9,790 bases of DNA from an uncultured Burkholderiales bacterium (GTDB taxonomy: Bacteria > Pseudomonadota > Gammaproteobacteria > Burkholderiales > Burkholderiaceae_C), in assembly GCA_903856875.1 (NCBI GenBank), contig CAIODE010000527.1:1-9790 (forward strand), in the 5' to 3' direction. The notes beneath the pieces are model-generated. The model saw only the letters and a list, made by a program, of their open reading frames with translations, had not been told where the DNA came from and made no database searches. Within the stretch, counting starts at the first letter, position 1, and each line of letters begins with the position of its first letter. Shown piece by piece: positions 1-6,377 of this stretch. Both the position numbers and the translations under genes were made by a program.

Positions 1-695
1 ACTGCGCCAACGGTGCCGTATTTGTAATCAACTTCCCAAGGCTGAATTGCACCTTCTTTTTCAGTCGACATGGAAGTTTTGGGTTTGCTGTCGTGATCCA
101 TTTCAATTTGCTGTCTTTTTTTGGCGCTTTGCAATTGGTCCCAACGGTTTTGAGTAAAGAAATAATCGGGGCCCACAATGTCTAACTTTTGCGATTTTGC
201 AAATTCGTCTGCACCTGTGCTGGTCATCAAAACATGTTTTGACTTTGTCATGACGCTTCGGGCTGCCTCAATGGGATTCTTAACCGTCACCACGCCTGCC
301 ACAGCTCCTGCCATGCCAGTTTGACCATCCATGATGGACGCGTCGAGTTCGTTTTTACCTTCACTGGTGAAGACAGCCCCTTTGCCTGCATTGAACAAGG
401 GGTCATCTTCAAATACGCGAATGGTGGCCACCACAGCTTCTACACTGGTGCCGCCTGCCGCCAAGATTTTTTGTCCTGCTTTTAAAGCCCGGTCTAAGGA
501 TGCGCGGTATTGCGACTCAATTTCTGGGGTAATGGATGATCGGGTAATGGTGCCCGACCCGCCGTGCACCACCAGTGTGAAGTTTTTAGAGGGTTCTGCT
601 GCGTTAGAGAGGGGCATGGTGAAGATCCAAAAACCAATCCCCAAAAGGATTGTCTGTAACTGAAGAAACTTAGCGAAGCAATTTGAAAATTTCAT
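1..695 (-). CDS. Isoaspartyl peptidase/L-asparaginase family Ntn-hydrolase, exported (3' end cut by window edge)
   Basis: Family members cleave themselves between alpha and beta subunits and use the freed N-terminal threonine to hydrolyse beta-aspartyl dipeptides, asparagine or, in the glycosylasparaginase branch, GlcNAc-Asn. The frame is open from ATG at 695 to the window start (231 codons). Visible features are a hydrophobic N-terminal segment ending near Ala32-Ala33 (probable signal peptide), VVHGGSG at 42-48, a FNAGKGAVFT segment followed by ELDASIMDG, a VKNPIEAARSVM segment, and the autoproteolysis site YGTVGAV with nucleophile Thr228 (bases 12-14). The beta subunit lies outside the window. 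The start is 6 nt after the stop of the upstream Bug gene and has only a weak ribosome binding site, so translation is probably coupled. Export fits a periplasmic role beside the Bug proteins. Family is confident; the exact substrate is not. Confidence 0.9.
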   Translation of the reverse strand, partial: MKFSNCFAKFLQLQTILLGIGFWIFTMPLSNAAEPSKNFTLVVHGGSGTITRSSITPEIESQYRASLDRALKAGQKILAAGGTSVEAVVATIRVFEDDPLFNAGKGAVFTSEGKNELDASIMDGQTGMAGAVAGVVTVKNPIEAARSVMTKSKHVLMTSTGADEFAKSQKLDIVGPDYFFTQNRWDQLQSAKKRQQIEMDHDSKPKTSMSTEKEGAIQPWEVDYKYGTVGA

Positions 696-701
696 TCTTG
701 G

Positions 702-1706
702 TTAATCAGCAGTGATATTGGCCTGGCGAATTAAATTGCCGTACTTCGCAAACTGAGTGCGAAGATCTGCAGCCAACTGATCTGGCGAAGTCCCTCGAGG
801 ACTCAAGCCCAATCCGAAAAGTTGCTCTTTGATGCTTGGGTCAGCCAGCGCCTTCGTAATTTCAGCATGCAGTTTTTCAACAATGGGTTTGGGTGTGCCC
901 GCGGGTGCCATCATGGCAAACCAGGAATTGAATTCAAAGCCACTTAAGCCCGACTCAGACACGGTGGGCACATCCGGAAACTGTGGCAAGCGTTTGGGTG
1001 TGGTCACAGCAATGAGTCTGAGCTTGCCTGCTTTGATCAAAGAGCTGACGGTGGCAATGCCCTGAAAAGCAAGCTGCACTTCGTGTCCGGCCACGCCCAC
1101 CGCCGCCTGTGTTGCACCCTTGTAAGGCACATGCGTGAGTTGCACACCCGCCTGAGATGCAAAAAGCGCCATGGCAATATGTTGCGGGCTTCCATTGCCA
1201 CCCGAACCATAGTTCAATTGACCCGGTGATTTTTTGGCAGCCGCAATCAAGTCGGCGGCCGTCTTAATGGGGGAGTCAGAGGGCACCACAACGCCCCACT
1301 CTACTGTTGCCACCAAAGAGATGGGCTCAAAATCTTTCAAAATATCCCAAGGCATTTTGGCTTGCAGATTGGGCAGCATGGTCATGATGCTGTCGTTGAA
1401 ACCGCCCAAGGTGTAACCATCTGGTGCCGATTTGGCCACACGGTCTGCGCCAATAAGCCCTGCCGCGCCGGCCTGGTTTTCAATGGCAATGGCAGCGCCC
1501 ATGTTGGCAGCCACTTTTTGCATCACAATGCGCGCGGCATTGTCTACCGCGCTGCCTGCCGCCAAGGGCACAATCAATCTGATGGGTTTTTGGGGGTAGC
1601 TTTGAGCCCAAACTTGCGTTGAACTGAACAGGCCAACGGCCATGCTCAAAACACCCGCTGTTCGCATCAAGCGACCTAACTTGATGGCTAAATAACGTCT
1701 GTTCAT
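702..1706 (-). CDS. Bug/TctC-family tripartite tricarboxylate-type periplasmic solute-binding protein
   Basis: This is a periplasmic receptor of the Bug family, which usually binds small carboxylates, amino acids or related compounds. At 334 aa it has the usual family length. It has an N-terminal signal peptide with basic start, hydrophobic core and a VWAQ cleavage region after Ala34. This is followed by the family core YPQKPIRLIVPLAAG and an Asp at 55, NQAGAAGLIGADRVAKSAPD, a VPYKG loop, FPDVPTVSESG and MAPAGTPKPIVEKL. The binding-loop motif, normally PGG..D, here reads AGSAVD, with Ser in place of the second Gly. The start at 1706 is set by GAGGAG 8 nt upstream. It lies 19 nt after the dehydrogenase gene and 6 nt before the peptidase gene. 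No TctA/TctB partner is present, as for many orphan Bug receptors. Ligand unknown. Confidence 0.95.
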   Translation of the reverse strand: MNRRYLAIKLGRLMRTAGVLSMAVGLFSSTQVWAQSYPQKPIRLIVPLAAGSAVDNAARIVMQKVAANMGAAIAIENQAGAAGLIGADRVAKSAPDGYTLGGFNDSIMTMLPNLQAKMPWDILKDFEPISLVATVEWGVVVPSDSPIKTAADLIAAAKKSPGQLNYGSGGNGSPQHIAMALFASQAGVQLTHVPYKGATQAAVGVAGHEVQLAFQGIATVSSLIKAGKLRLIAVTTPKRLPQFPDVPTVSESGLSGFEFNSWFAMMAPAGTPKPIVEKLHAEITKALADPSIKEQLFGLGLSPRGTSPDQLAADLRTQFAKYGNLIRQANITAD

Positions 1707-1725
1707 TTCATTGTCTCCTCAACAA

Positions 1726-2793
1726 TTATGTTTGTATCTGCAGGTTCAATGGCTTGATCTTCAGTTGCACAGCCAAGTCATTCAACTGCTTCATCAAACT
1801 TGGTGCTAACAGAATACCTTGAGCCTCATTGCTAAGTCGCCTCTCATGGCTTTGCTCACCCGGCAACCAAATTCGATCTACCCCAGGCATTCGCTCCGCG
1901 CCTCTTAATTCGCGCACCAGCGTGTCGACGTTTTGCTTGAACTCAGTGAGATCTCCAAACGCAGAAGGGTCAATGATCGCAATGGCTTGACCTGTGTTGG
2001 TGGTCGTACTGAAATCTTTGTTGAAATCAATCACCTGGCTGCCCATGGCGGCTCCATTCAAAGTACCAGCCAAAATGCCCACAATGAGGGAAAGGCCGTA
2101 GCCTTTGTAGCCACCGATTGGCAACAAGAAGCCGTCTTCACTTTTAGTGGGATCCAAAAGAGGCTTGCCTTGCCGGTCAATCATCCAACCCTCGGGCATC
2201 ATTTCACCACGCTGGGCTTTGGCTTTCACTTTGCCATAGGCTGCCACTGTGGTTGCCATGTCCAATACCACCGGTGCTTCATTCAAAGTGGGAATTGCAG
2301 CGGCAATGGGGTTGGTTGACAACAACATGTCCAAACCACCCCAGGGTGGCAAATGATTGGCATTGCCAACAGCAAAGTACAAACCAATCATGTCGTGTTG
2401 CAAGGCCATGCGTGCATACAAGGAAGCAGGTCCGGCATGGTTACTCAATCTGCTGCCCACCCATGCAATGCCTGCACTTCTCGCTTTGTGAATGGCCAAT
2501 TCAGTGGCCTTTTTCATGACCAAATGCCCCATGCCGTTGTCGCCATCCACCAAGGCCATGGCCGTGCGTTCTTGAACCACTTTGATGTCTGGTTTTAAGT
2601 TGATGCCGCCCGCCAAAATTCTTTTGGCATAGGGCGCCAAACGAATCACGCCATGGCCGTCTGAGCCTTGCATGTCGGCATCCACCATCAGAGCAGCCAC
2701 CGTGTCGGCGTCTTCACTGGGCAAGCCCAATGACCTCATGGCACTGGCCGTAAATTCTTCTAACTGCAAGCGCATTGTTCTGATTTCAGACAT
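1726..2793 (-). CDS. Malate/L-lactate dehydrogenase (Ldh2/YlbC) family NAD(P)-dependent oxidoreductase
   Basis: The 355-aa cytoplasmic enzyme belongs to the type-2 malate/lactate dehydrogenase family. Relatives include sulfolactate dehydrogenase, ureidoglycolate dehydrogenase, 2,3-diketogulonate reductase and piperideine-2-carboxylate reductase, all interconverting 2-hydroxy (or imino/amino) and 2-oxo acids. Family marks in order are GSDGHGVIRL with His47, SNHAGPASLYA with His119, NPIAAAIPT at 161-169, VLDMATTVAAYGKV from 176, and GGYKGYGLS at 227-234. His47 and His119 sit in the family's usual catalytic and substrate-binding region. No signal peptide is present. Its ATG overlaps the end of the racemase-like gene by 8 nt, implying translational coupling and a shared pathway. 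The family is certain, but motifs alone cannot separate the substrate subgroups. Confidence 0.95.
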   Translation of the reverse strand: MSEIRTMRLQLEEFTASAMRSLGLPSEDADTVAALMVDADMQGSDGHGVIRLAPYAKRILAGGINLKPDIKVVQERTAMALVDGDNGMGHLVMKKATELAIHKARSAGIAWVGSRLSNHAGPASLYARMALQHDMIGLYFAVGNANHLPPWGGLDMLLSTNPIAAAIPTLNEAPVVLDMATTVAAYGKVKAKAQRGEMMPEGWMIDRQGKPLLDPTKSEDGFLLPIGGYKGYGLSLIVGILAGTLNGAAMGSQVIDFNKDFSTTTNTGQAIAIIDPSAFGDLTEFKQNVDTLVRELRGAERMPGVDRIWLPGEQSHERRLSNEAQGILLAPSLMKQLNDLAVQLKIKPLNLQIQT

Positions 2794-3478
2794 TTTTCAT
2801 CCGTTTTTGAAGTGCCAAAACCGCGCATTCGGGGCTGGTCAAAATGCTTGTTGTCGTTTTAGTTTGGGCCAGCGATTGGGCCGCTGCCATTGAAAATTGT
2901 GCAAGCATGATGACATCGCAAGCTGGCATTGTTTGAACACCTTCTGCAATCAATCGATGGTGTTCATCGGCTTGGCCTTGCGCAAGTGCATCCATGGCAT
3001 GCGGTACAAAAAGCGAATGCAATTTAACTTGTCGCTCTTGGCTCGCAGTGAGCGCATGAAGCTCTTGACTCATTGACACGATGGAAGCGGAAAATGTAGC
3101 CACCAGCCCAATGTTTAAAACTTCTGCAGCGTTTTGATTGGCATTTAAAGCCGCACGCAATGCATCTTCAAACATCGCTTCGTTGGGCTTTAAAGTGGGC
3201 ATAGCCACAGCCGCAGCCGCCGCTTCAATGGCTTCACCGAATGCAGAGCATGTGAACAAAATGCCTTGGCAACCTGCTCGCTTGGCATATTGAGCCAAGT
3301 CAATGAAGCGCTCCACCATATCGGCGGTCAGATGTCCCGCTGCTGCATGGTCTCTGGACAAACTGTCGTCCAGAATATTTTGCAAGGAAGCTTCAGGCCA
3401 AAGCTTTTTAAACGAGGTGTTGACCGGCTCAATGGCAAGGGGTGTGGCATGGATGAGTGCAATGCGCGGCGCACTCAT
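2786..3478 (-). CDS. Asp/Glu racemase superfamily protein with one conserved catalytic-type cysteine
   Basis: The 230-aa cytoplasmic protein belongs to the Asp/Glu/hydantoin racemase superfamily, which also includes maleate isomerase and arylmalonate decarboxylase. The N-terminal half carries RIALIHATP at 5-13 and the first-cysteine site GILFTCSAFGE with Cys77. The second half has IGLVATFSAS near 123-132 and LAQFSMA at 192-198. In two-cysteine members the second catalytic Cys lies in this last segment; here Gln-Phe-Ser replaces it, although Cys218 follows in TSPECAVL. This makes simple two-base racemisation less likely and suggests a single-cysteine chemistry such as isomerisation or decarboxylation, or a divergent subfamily. 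The start overlaps the preceding Bug stop by 1 nt (TAATG), and its own end overlaps the dehydrogenase start by 8 nt. Substrate unknown. Confidence 0.88.
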   Translation of the reverse strand: MSAPRIALIHATPLAIEPVNTSFKKLWPEASLQNILDDSLSRDHAAAGHLTADMVERFIDLAQYAKRAGCQGILFTCSAFGEAIEAAAAAVAMPTLKPNEAMFEDALRAALNANQNAAEVLNIGLVATFSASIVSMSQELHALTASQERQVKLHSLFVPHAMDALAQGQADEHHRLIAEGVQTMPACDVIMLAQFSMAAAQSLAQTKTTTSILTSPECAVLALQKRMKNV

Positions 3479-4476
3479 TATTCAATCCGCAAACCTGTTT
3501 TCTCAATCACAGGCTTCCATCGCATCATTTCTTCTTTGATGTATTCCGTCGCCGACTCAGGTGTTGAGTCTGTGGGCTCCATGGCCAATTGTTTCAGCTG
3601 CTCCACCAAAACGGGGTCTTTCAAAACCTTGGCGGTGGCCGCTGCCAAAATATCAATCACAGCCTTGGGTGTTCCAATAGGTGCCGCTACACCATTCCAA
3701 AGCACCGCCTCAAAACCCTTAATGCCCAATGCTTCGTTCACGGTGGGCACATCGGGCGCCAAGCTAGAACGTTTGTTAGAGGCAATGGCCAAAATTTTGG
3801 CTTGTCCGCCTTGATGCAAAGGCAGTGCAGAACCAAGCGCATCCACCATGGTTTCGGTTTGATTTCCTAGCAAAGCAGGCTTGGCTTGTCCGCTTCCTTT
3901 GTAAGGAATGTGTTCAATTTTGGCCCCTGATTCCAACAGAAAACGTTCCATGGAAAGGTGCAAGTAAGTGCCCTGACCAGGCGAGCCGTATCTAAATTTG
4001 GTCGGTGCTGCTTTGGCTTGATCGATCAAAGCCTTCAGCGTTTGAGGTGCTTCCTTGTTCGCCATGATGACCACTGCAGAGCCACCCACCACGGCCACAG
4101 TGATGAAGTCTTTTAAATAATCGTATTGAGGCTTTGTGGCCATGAGGTTGTAAAGCGCCAAATTGGAAGCGGTTCCAAAGAGCAGCGTATGGCCATCTGG
4201 CTGGCTGCGCTTGACTTCAAGTGAGCCAATGGCACCACTGGCGCCTGCTTTGTTGTCCACAATCACACTTTGATTCAAAACCTTAGACAAACCAATGGCA
4301 TATTGGCGCGCAAAAATATCGGTGGGCCCGCCAGCTGGAAAAGGCACAATCAAGCGAATGGTTTTGCTGGGGAAGTTGGTTTGCGCCTGTGCCATGTTTG
4401 GCAAGCATGTGGCTGCGGTGATGGAAGCCATCAGTGCAACTAGTGCGCGTCGTTTGATCTGAGAAAACTGAGTCAC
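3478..4476 (-). CDS. Bug/TctC-family periplasmic solute-binding protein (GTG start)
   Basis: This is a second Bug receptor in the operon, 332 aa from the chosen start. The GTG at 4476-4474 has a textbook AAGGAG 5 nt upstream, and the resulting N-terminus gives a compact signal peptide with basic stretch QIKRR, hydrophobic core and cleavage near MAQA-Q (after residue 31). A longer reading from TTG at 4512 would start inside a hairpin and add 12 unneeded residues. Family core: IRLIVPFPAGGPTD with Asp53, NKAGASGAIGSLEVKRSQPDG, IPYKGSGQAK, APDVPTVNEA and GVAAPIGTPKAVIDIL. It retains the canonical GG..D loop, unlike the other Bug protein in the operon, so the two probably bind different ligands or with different affinity. 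The stop overlaps the racemase-like gene by 1 nt. Confidence 0.94.
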   Translation of the reverse strand: MTQFSQIKRRALVALMASITAATCLPNMAQAQTNFPSKTIRLIVPFPAGGPTDIFARQYAIGLSKVLNQSVIVDNKAGASGAIGSLEVKRSQPDGHTLLFGTASNLALYNLMATKPQYDYLKDFITVAVVGGSAVVIMANKEAPQTLKALIDQAKAAPTKFRYGSPGQGTYLHLSMERFLLESGAKIEHIPYKGSGQAKPALLGNQTETMVDALGSALPLHQGGQAKILAIASNKRSSLAPDVPTVNEALGIKGFEAVLWNGVAAPIGTPKAVIDILAAATAKVLKDPVLVEQLKQLAMEPTDSTPESATEYIKEEMMRWKPVIEKTGLRIE

Positions 4477-4481
4477 TGTGT

Positions 4482-4487
4482 CTCCTT
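4482..4487 (-). promoter_or_regulatory. Strong ribosome binding site fixing a GTG start
   Basis: On the minus strand AAGGAG is followed by ACACA and then GTG at 4476. It decides between this GTG and the upstream TTG at 4512 for the Bug protein. Confidence 0.8.
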
Positions 4488-4508
4488 TTTGTACTGCTGA
4501 AATGAGTC

Positions 4509-4528
4509 CCAATGATACAAATCATTGG
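4509..4528. repeat. Perfect 8-bp inverted repeat (hairpin) between HbpS and Bug genes
   Basis: CCAATGAT and ATCATTGG flank the 4-nt loop ACAA. The hairpin lies in the only roomy gap (87 nt) of the minus operon, 36 nt downstream of the HbpS stop in the direction of transcription and about 33 nt upstream of the Bug GTG start. No T-run follows it on the transcribed strand, so it is not a classic terminator. It could stabilise or process the mRNA, or be a DNA operator. The symmetry is directly visible; the function is not. Confidence 0.6.
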
Positions 4529-4563
4529 CTGCTTCAAACATCATAAACCTGAAGAAGAAACGA

Positions 4564-5052
4564 CTAAAGCGCAGCGTTCCGCCATTCGGACTGATATGCA
4601 GCAGGCTCACAGCCAAAACCTGCAAGTTGAATGGCATGGATAGCACAGAATTCATCTCGATCAGAAGCATCGCCACTGATCCCAACCGCGCCCACGACCG
4701 TCTTTTGCTCATTCAATATGAGCACCCCACCAGGCACCGGAATAAATCGGCCATCTGAGGCCGAAGCCAAAGCGCTTTGAAAAGCCGGTCGGTTGGCCAG
4801 CCTGTCACGTATGAGGCGCGTCGACATGCCCATTCCCAAGGCGGCCCAGGCCTTTCCAAACGCAATGTCATAGCGCATGACACCACAGCCATCTTCGCGC
4901 TTAAAAGCGACCAATTGGCCGCCCGCGTCAAGCACGGCCACAGCCAAAGGCAGCAAGCCCTCTTTTTGTCGAACAGCCAAGCATTCGTCCAAAATAGCCG
5001 CTGCTTGCGCCAAGCTCAAACTGGTTTGTAAAGGGTGGAGTTGTTCGCTCAT
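4564..5052 (-). CDS. GlcG/HbpS family (DUF336) protein
   Basis: The 162-aa protein is of the GlcG/HbpS fold, also found as the C-terminal domain of PduO. Some members bind haem or cobalamin; in catabolic operons the role is usually unknown. Family marks are an N-terminal helix SLAQAAAILDECLA, PLAVAVLDAGGQLVAF at 35-50, the FGKAWAALG segment at 65-73, FIPVPGGVLI at 103-112 and VGAVGISGDASDRDEFCA at 120-137, which is the GG-x4-10-VGA-GVSG-DE signature. No signal peptide, so cytoplasmic. It is the first gene of the minus operon, transcribed from the divergent intergenic region. The ATG at 5052 lacks an obvious Shine-Dalgarno sequence, but the family N-terminus begins just after it. Ligand and exact function are not predictable. 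Confidence 0.9.
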   Translation of the reverse strand: MSEQLHPLQTSLSLAQAAAILDECLAVRQKEGLLPLAVAVLDAGGQLVAFKREDGCGVMRYDIAFGKAWAALGMGMSTRLIRDRLANRPAFQSALASASDGRFIPVPGGVLILNEQKTVVGAVGISGDASDRDEFCAIHAIQLAGFGCEPAAYQSEWRNAAL

Positions 5053-5110
5053 GGTAGTCTGATTCTAGGCCAACTGGCAGCTGTCTGAGATAGCGCAAAA
5101 AGCCCTCAAT

Positions 5111-5123
5111 TTGGTCTGACCAA
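5111..5123. promoter_or_regulatory. Putative operator for a FadR/PdhR/LldR-type GntR regulator
   Basis: TTGGTC-T-GACCAA is a perfect 6-bp inverted repeat around one central base, embedded in AAT...TT flanks. It matches the known TGGTNNNACCA core of FadR-subfamily GntR (FCD domain) operators such as those of PdhR, LldR and FadR. It lies 58 nt from the HbpS ATG and 113 nt from the ATPase ATG, so a bound dimer could affect both directions. No regulator gene is within the window. The symmetry is certain; regulator identity is inference from the consensus. Confidence 0.65.
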
Positions 5124-5172
5124 TTAGGGTAATCTTGGATAAGAAATACCCCCCAAGGGTGTGATACTGCAT

Positions 5173-5183
5173 CTCAAATTGAG
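5173..5183. repeat. Small palindrome CTCAA-A-TTGAG in the divergent region
   Basis: An 11-bp element with two perfect 5-bp arms around one base lies 53 nt upstream of the ATPase start codon. It could be a second protein-binding site or an element of the 5' leader. Short palindromes of this size also arise by chance. Confidence 0.3.
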
Positions 5184-5223
5184 TAGTTTGCCTGTGGTCA
5201 TTTGAATCACTGAGGCGTTTTTC

Positions 5224-5229
5224 GAGGAA
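5224..5229 (+). promoter_or_regulatory. Ribosome binding site selecting ATG 5237
   Basis: GAGGAA stands 7 nt before ATG 5237, the normal spacing. A TTG at 5231 in the same frame would leave only 1 nt, so ATG 5237 is the preferred start. Confidence 0.7.
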
Positions 5230-5236
5230 TTTGTCA

Positions 5237-6310
5237 ATGGCCAGTGTGTCGATCCGTACCGTCAAAAAGAATTTTGGCGAAGTCCCCATCCTTCACGGGG
5301 TCGATATTGAAATTAAAGACGGTTCATTCACCGTATTGGTGGGCCCCTCTGGTTGTGGCAAGTCCACATTGCTTCGAATGATTGCCGGCTTAGAAGAGAT
5401 CAGCGGCGGTGAAATTCACATTGGCAACCGCCAAGTCAACGACCTCCCCCCCAAAGAACGCGACATTGCCATGGTTTTTCAAAACTATGCGCTCTACCCC
5501 CACATGACCGTTGGCGAAAACATGGCCTTTTCGCTCACCCTTGCCAAGCGCCCGCAAGAAGAAATTGACAAAAAAGTGGCCCGTGCAGCCGATATCTTGG
5601 CCCTAGGTTCTTTGCTAGAACGTTACCCGCGCCAACTCTCTGGCGGTCAACGTCAGCGTGTGGCCATGGGCCGTGCCATTGTTCGCGACCCCCAAGTATT
5701 TTTGTTTGATGAGCCTTTGTCCAACCTCGATGCCAAGCTTCGAGTTGCCATGCGAAGCGAAATCAAAGAATTGCATCAGCGTTTGCAAACTACCTCCATT
5801 TATGTCACGCACGATCAAATTGAAGCCATGACCATGGGCGATCAAATTGTGGTCATGCGAGATGGCCGAATTGAGCAAACCGGTTCGCCTCTCGAGCTTT
5901 ATGACTTTCCGTCCAATCAGTTTGTGGCTGGCTTTATTGGCTCTCCCGCCATGAACTTCTTGCCAGGCAAATTGCTGGTCAATGCGGGCCAATGCCAAGT
6001 TGAATTGAACGATGGCTTGAGACTTGAACTTTCCCACCCTGTTAAGGGGCAAAACGGTCAGCCTGTGGTTTTCGGCACTCGGCCAGAACACCTCACCTTG
6101 GTCAATGGCGGCGGCATTTCGGCTCATGTGGCCGTCATGGAGCCCACGGGCATGGACACCTTTGTCGCTTGCCGACACGAAGGTGTAGAGTTTTCTGCCG
6201 TATTCCGCGAGCGTCACGAGTTCAAGTTGGGAAGCACCATTCATCTGCAACCCGATATGGCTCGCTCACATGTCTTCGATGCAGCCACTGGCATGCGCTT
6301 GGCCGCCTAA
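5237..6310 (+). CDS. ABC importer ATPase, MalK/UgpC type (CUT1-like)
   Basis: The 357-aa cytoplasmic ATP-binding subunit powers uptake by the permeases encoded downstream. The motifs are complete: Walker A GPSGCGKST at 36-44, Q-loop Gln82 in MVFQNYALYPHMTV, signature LSGGQRQR at 134-141, Walker B VFLFDEP at 154-160, D-loop SNLD at 162-165 and switch His192 in YVTHDQIEAMTMGD. The C-terminal ~120 residues (from about 235) form the TOBE/MalK-type regulatory domain, including FGTRPEHL. NYALYPHMTV and the length are typical of sugar and glycerol-phosphate importers. It is the first gene of its operon, whereas many relatives place the ATPase last. A 67-nt gap with a weak hairpin separates it from the binding-protein gene. 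Substrate not deducible. Confidence 0.95.
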   Translation: MASVSIRTVKKNFGEVPILHGVDIEIKDGSFTVLVGPSGCGKSTLLRMIAGLEEISGGEIHIGNRQVNDLPPKERDIAMVFQNYALYPHMTVGENMAFSLTLAKRPQEEIDKKVARAADILALGSLLERYPRQLSGGQRQRVAMGRAIVRDPQVFLFDEPLSNLDAKLRVAMRSEIKELHQRLQTTSIYVTHDQIEAMTMGDQIVVMRDGRIEQTGSPLELYDFPSNQFVAGFIGSPAMNFLPGKLLVNAGQCQVELNDGLRLELSHPVKGQNGQPVVFGTRPEHLTLVNGGGISAHVAVMEPTGMDTFVACRHEGVEFSAVFRERHEFKLGSTIHLQPDMARSHVFDAATGMRLAA

Positions 6311-6313
6311 TTT

Positions 6314-6332
6314 TTGAATTATTTCAATTCAA
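6314..6332 (+). repeat. AT-rich hairpin between ATPase and binding-protein genes
   Basis: TTGAATT and AATTCAA are perfect 7-bp arms around ATTTC, starting 4 nt after the ATPase stop and followed by TTTTGTTT. The form resembles a weak intrinsic terminator or RNA-stability element, which could set binding protein and ATPase at different levels. The stem has only one G-C pair, so it is thermodynamically weak. Confidence 0.35.
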
Positions 6333-6364
6333 TTTTGTTTCTCTCTCGTCGCTCAACCACTCAA

Positions 6365-6370
6365 AAGGAG
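6365..6370 (+). promoter_or_regulatory. Strong ribosome binding site of the binding-protein gene
   Basis: AAGGAG stands 7 nt before ATG 6378. This is the best Shine-Dalgarno sequence in the ABC operon, in line with the usual excess of binding protein over membrane components. Confidence 0.75.
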
Positions 6371-6377
6371 ACATTTC

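Larger units (their letters stand above)
5053..5236. promoter_or_regulatory. Divergent promoter region of both operons
   Basis: These 184 bp separate the start codons of two oppositely transcribed operons and must hold both promoters. They contain a GntR-type palindrome (5111-5123) and a second palindrome (5173-5183). For the plus strand, CTGACC at 5116-5121 and GATAAG at 5138-5143 (16-bp spacing) each match the sigma-70 hexamers at 4 of 6 positions; TGTGATACT at 5160-5168 resembles an extended -10. I could not assign a convincing minus-strand promoter. The existence of promoters here follows from gene orientation; the individual hexamers are weak guesses. Confidence 0.6.

Noticed and set aside
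331..663. Plus-strand open frame of 110 codons
   Set aside because: Antisense to the isoaspartyl peptidase gene, whose motifs are intact on the other strand.
3266..3814. Plus-strand open frame of 182 codons opposite the racemase-like and Bug genes
   Set aside because: It lies antisense to two well-recognised genes, resembles no family I know, and has a composition typical of a shadow frame.
4477..4512. Longer Bug protein starting at TTG 4512
   Set aside because: The TTG sits inside a hairpin without a ribosome binding site, while GTG 4476 has AAGGAG at good spacing and gives a normal signal peptide.
5615..6250. Minus-strand open frame of 211 codons inside the ATPase gene
   Set aside because: Antisense to a complete, motif-perfect ABC ATPase; no recognisable domain and no ribosome binding site.
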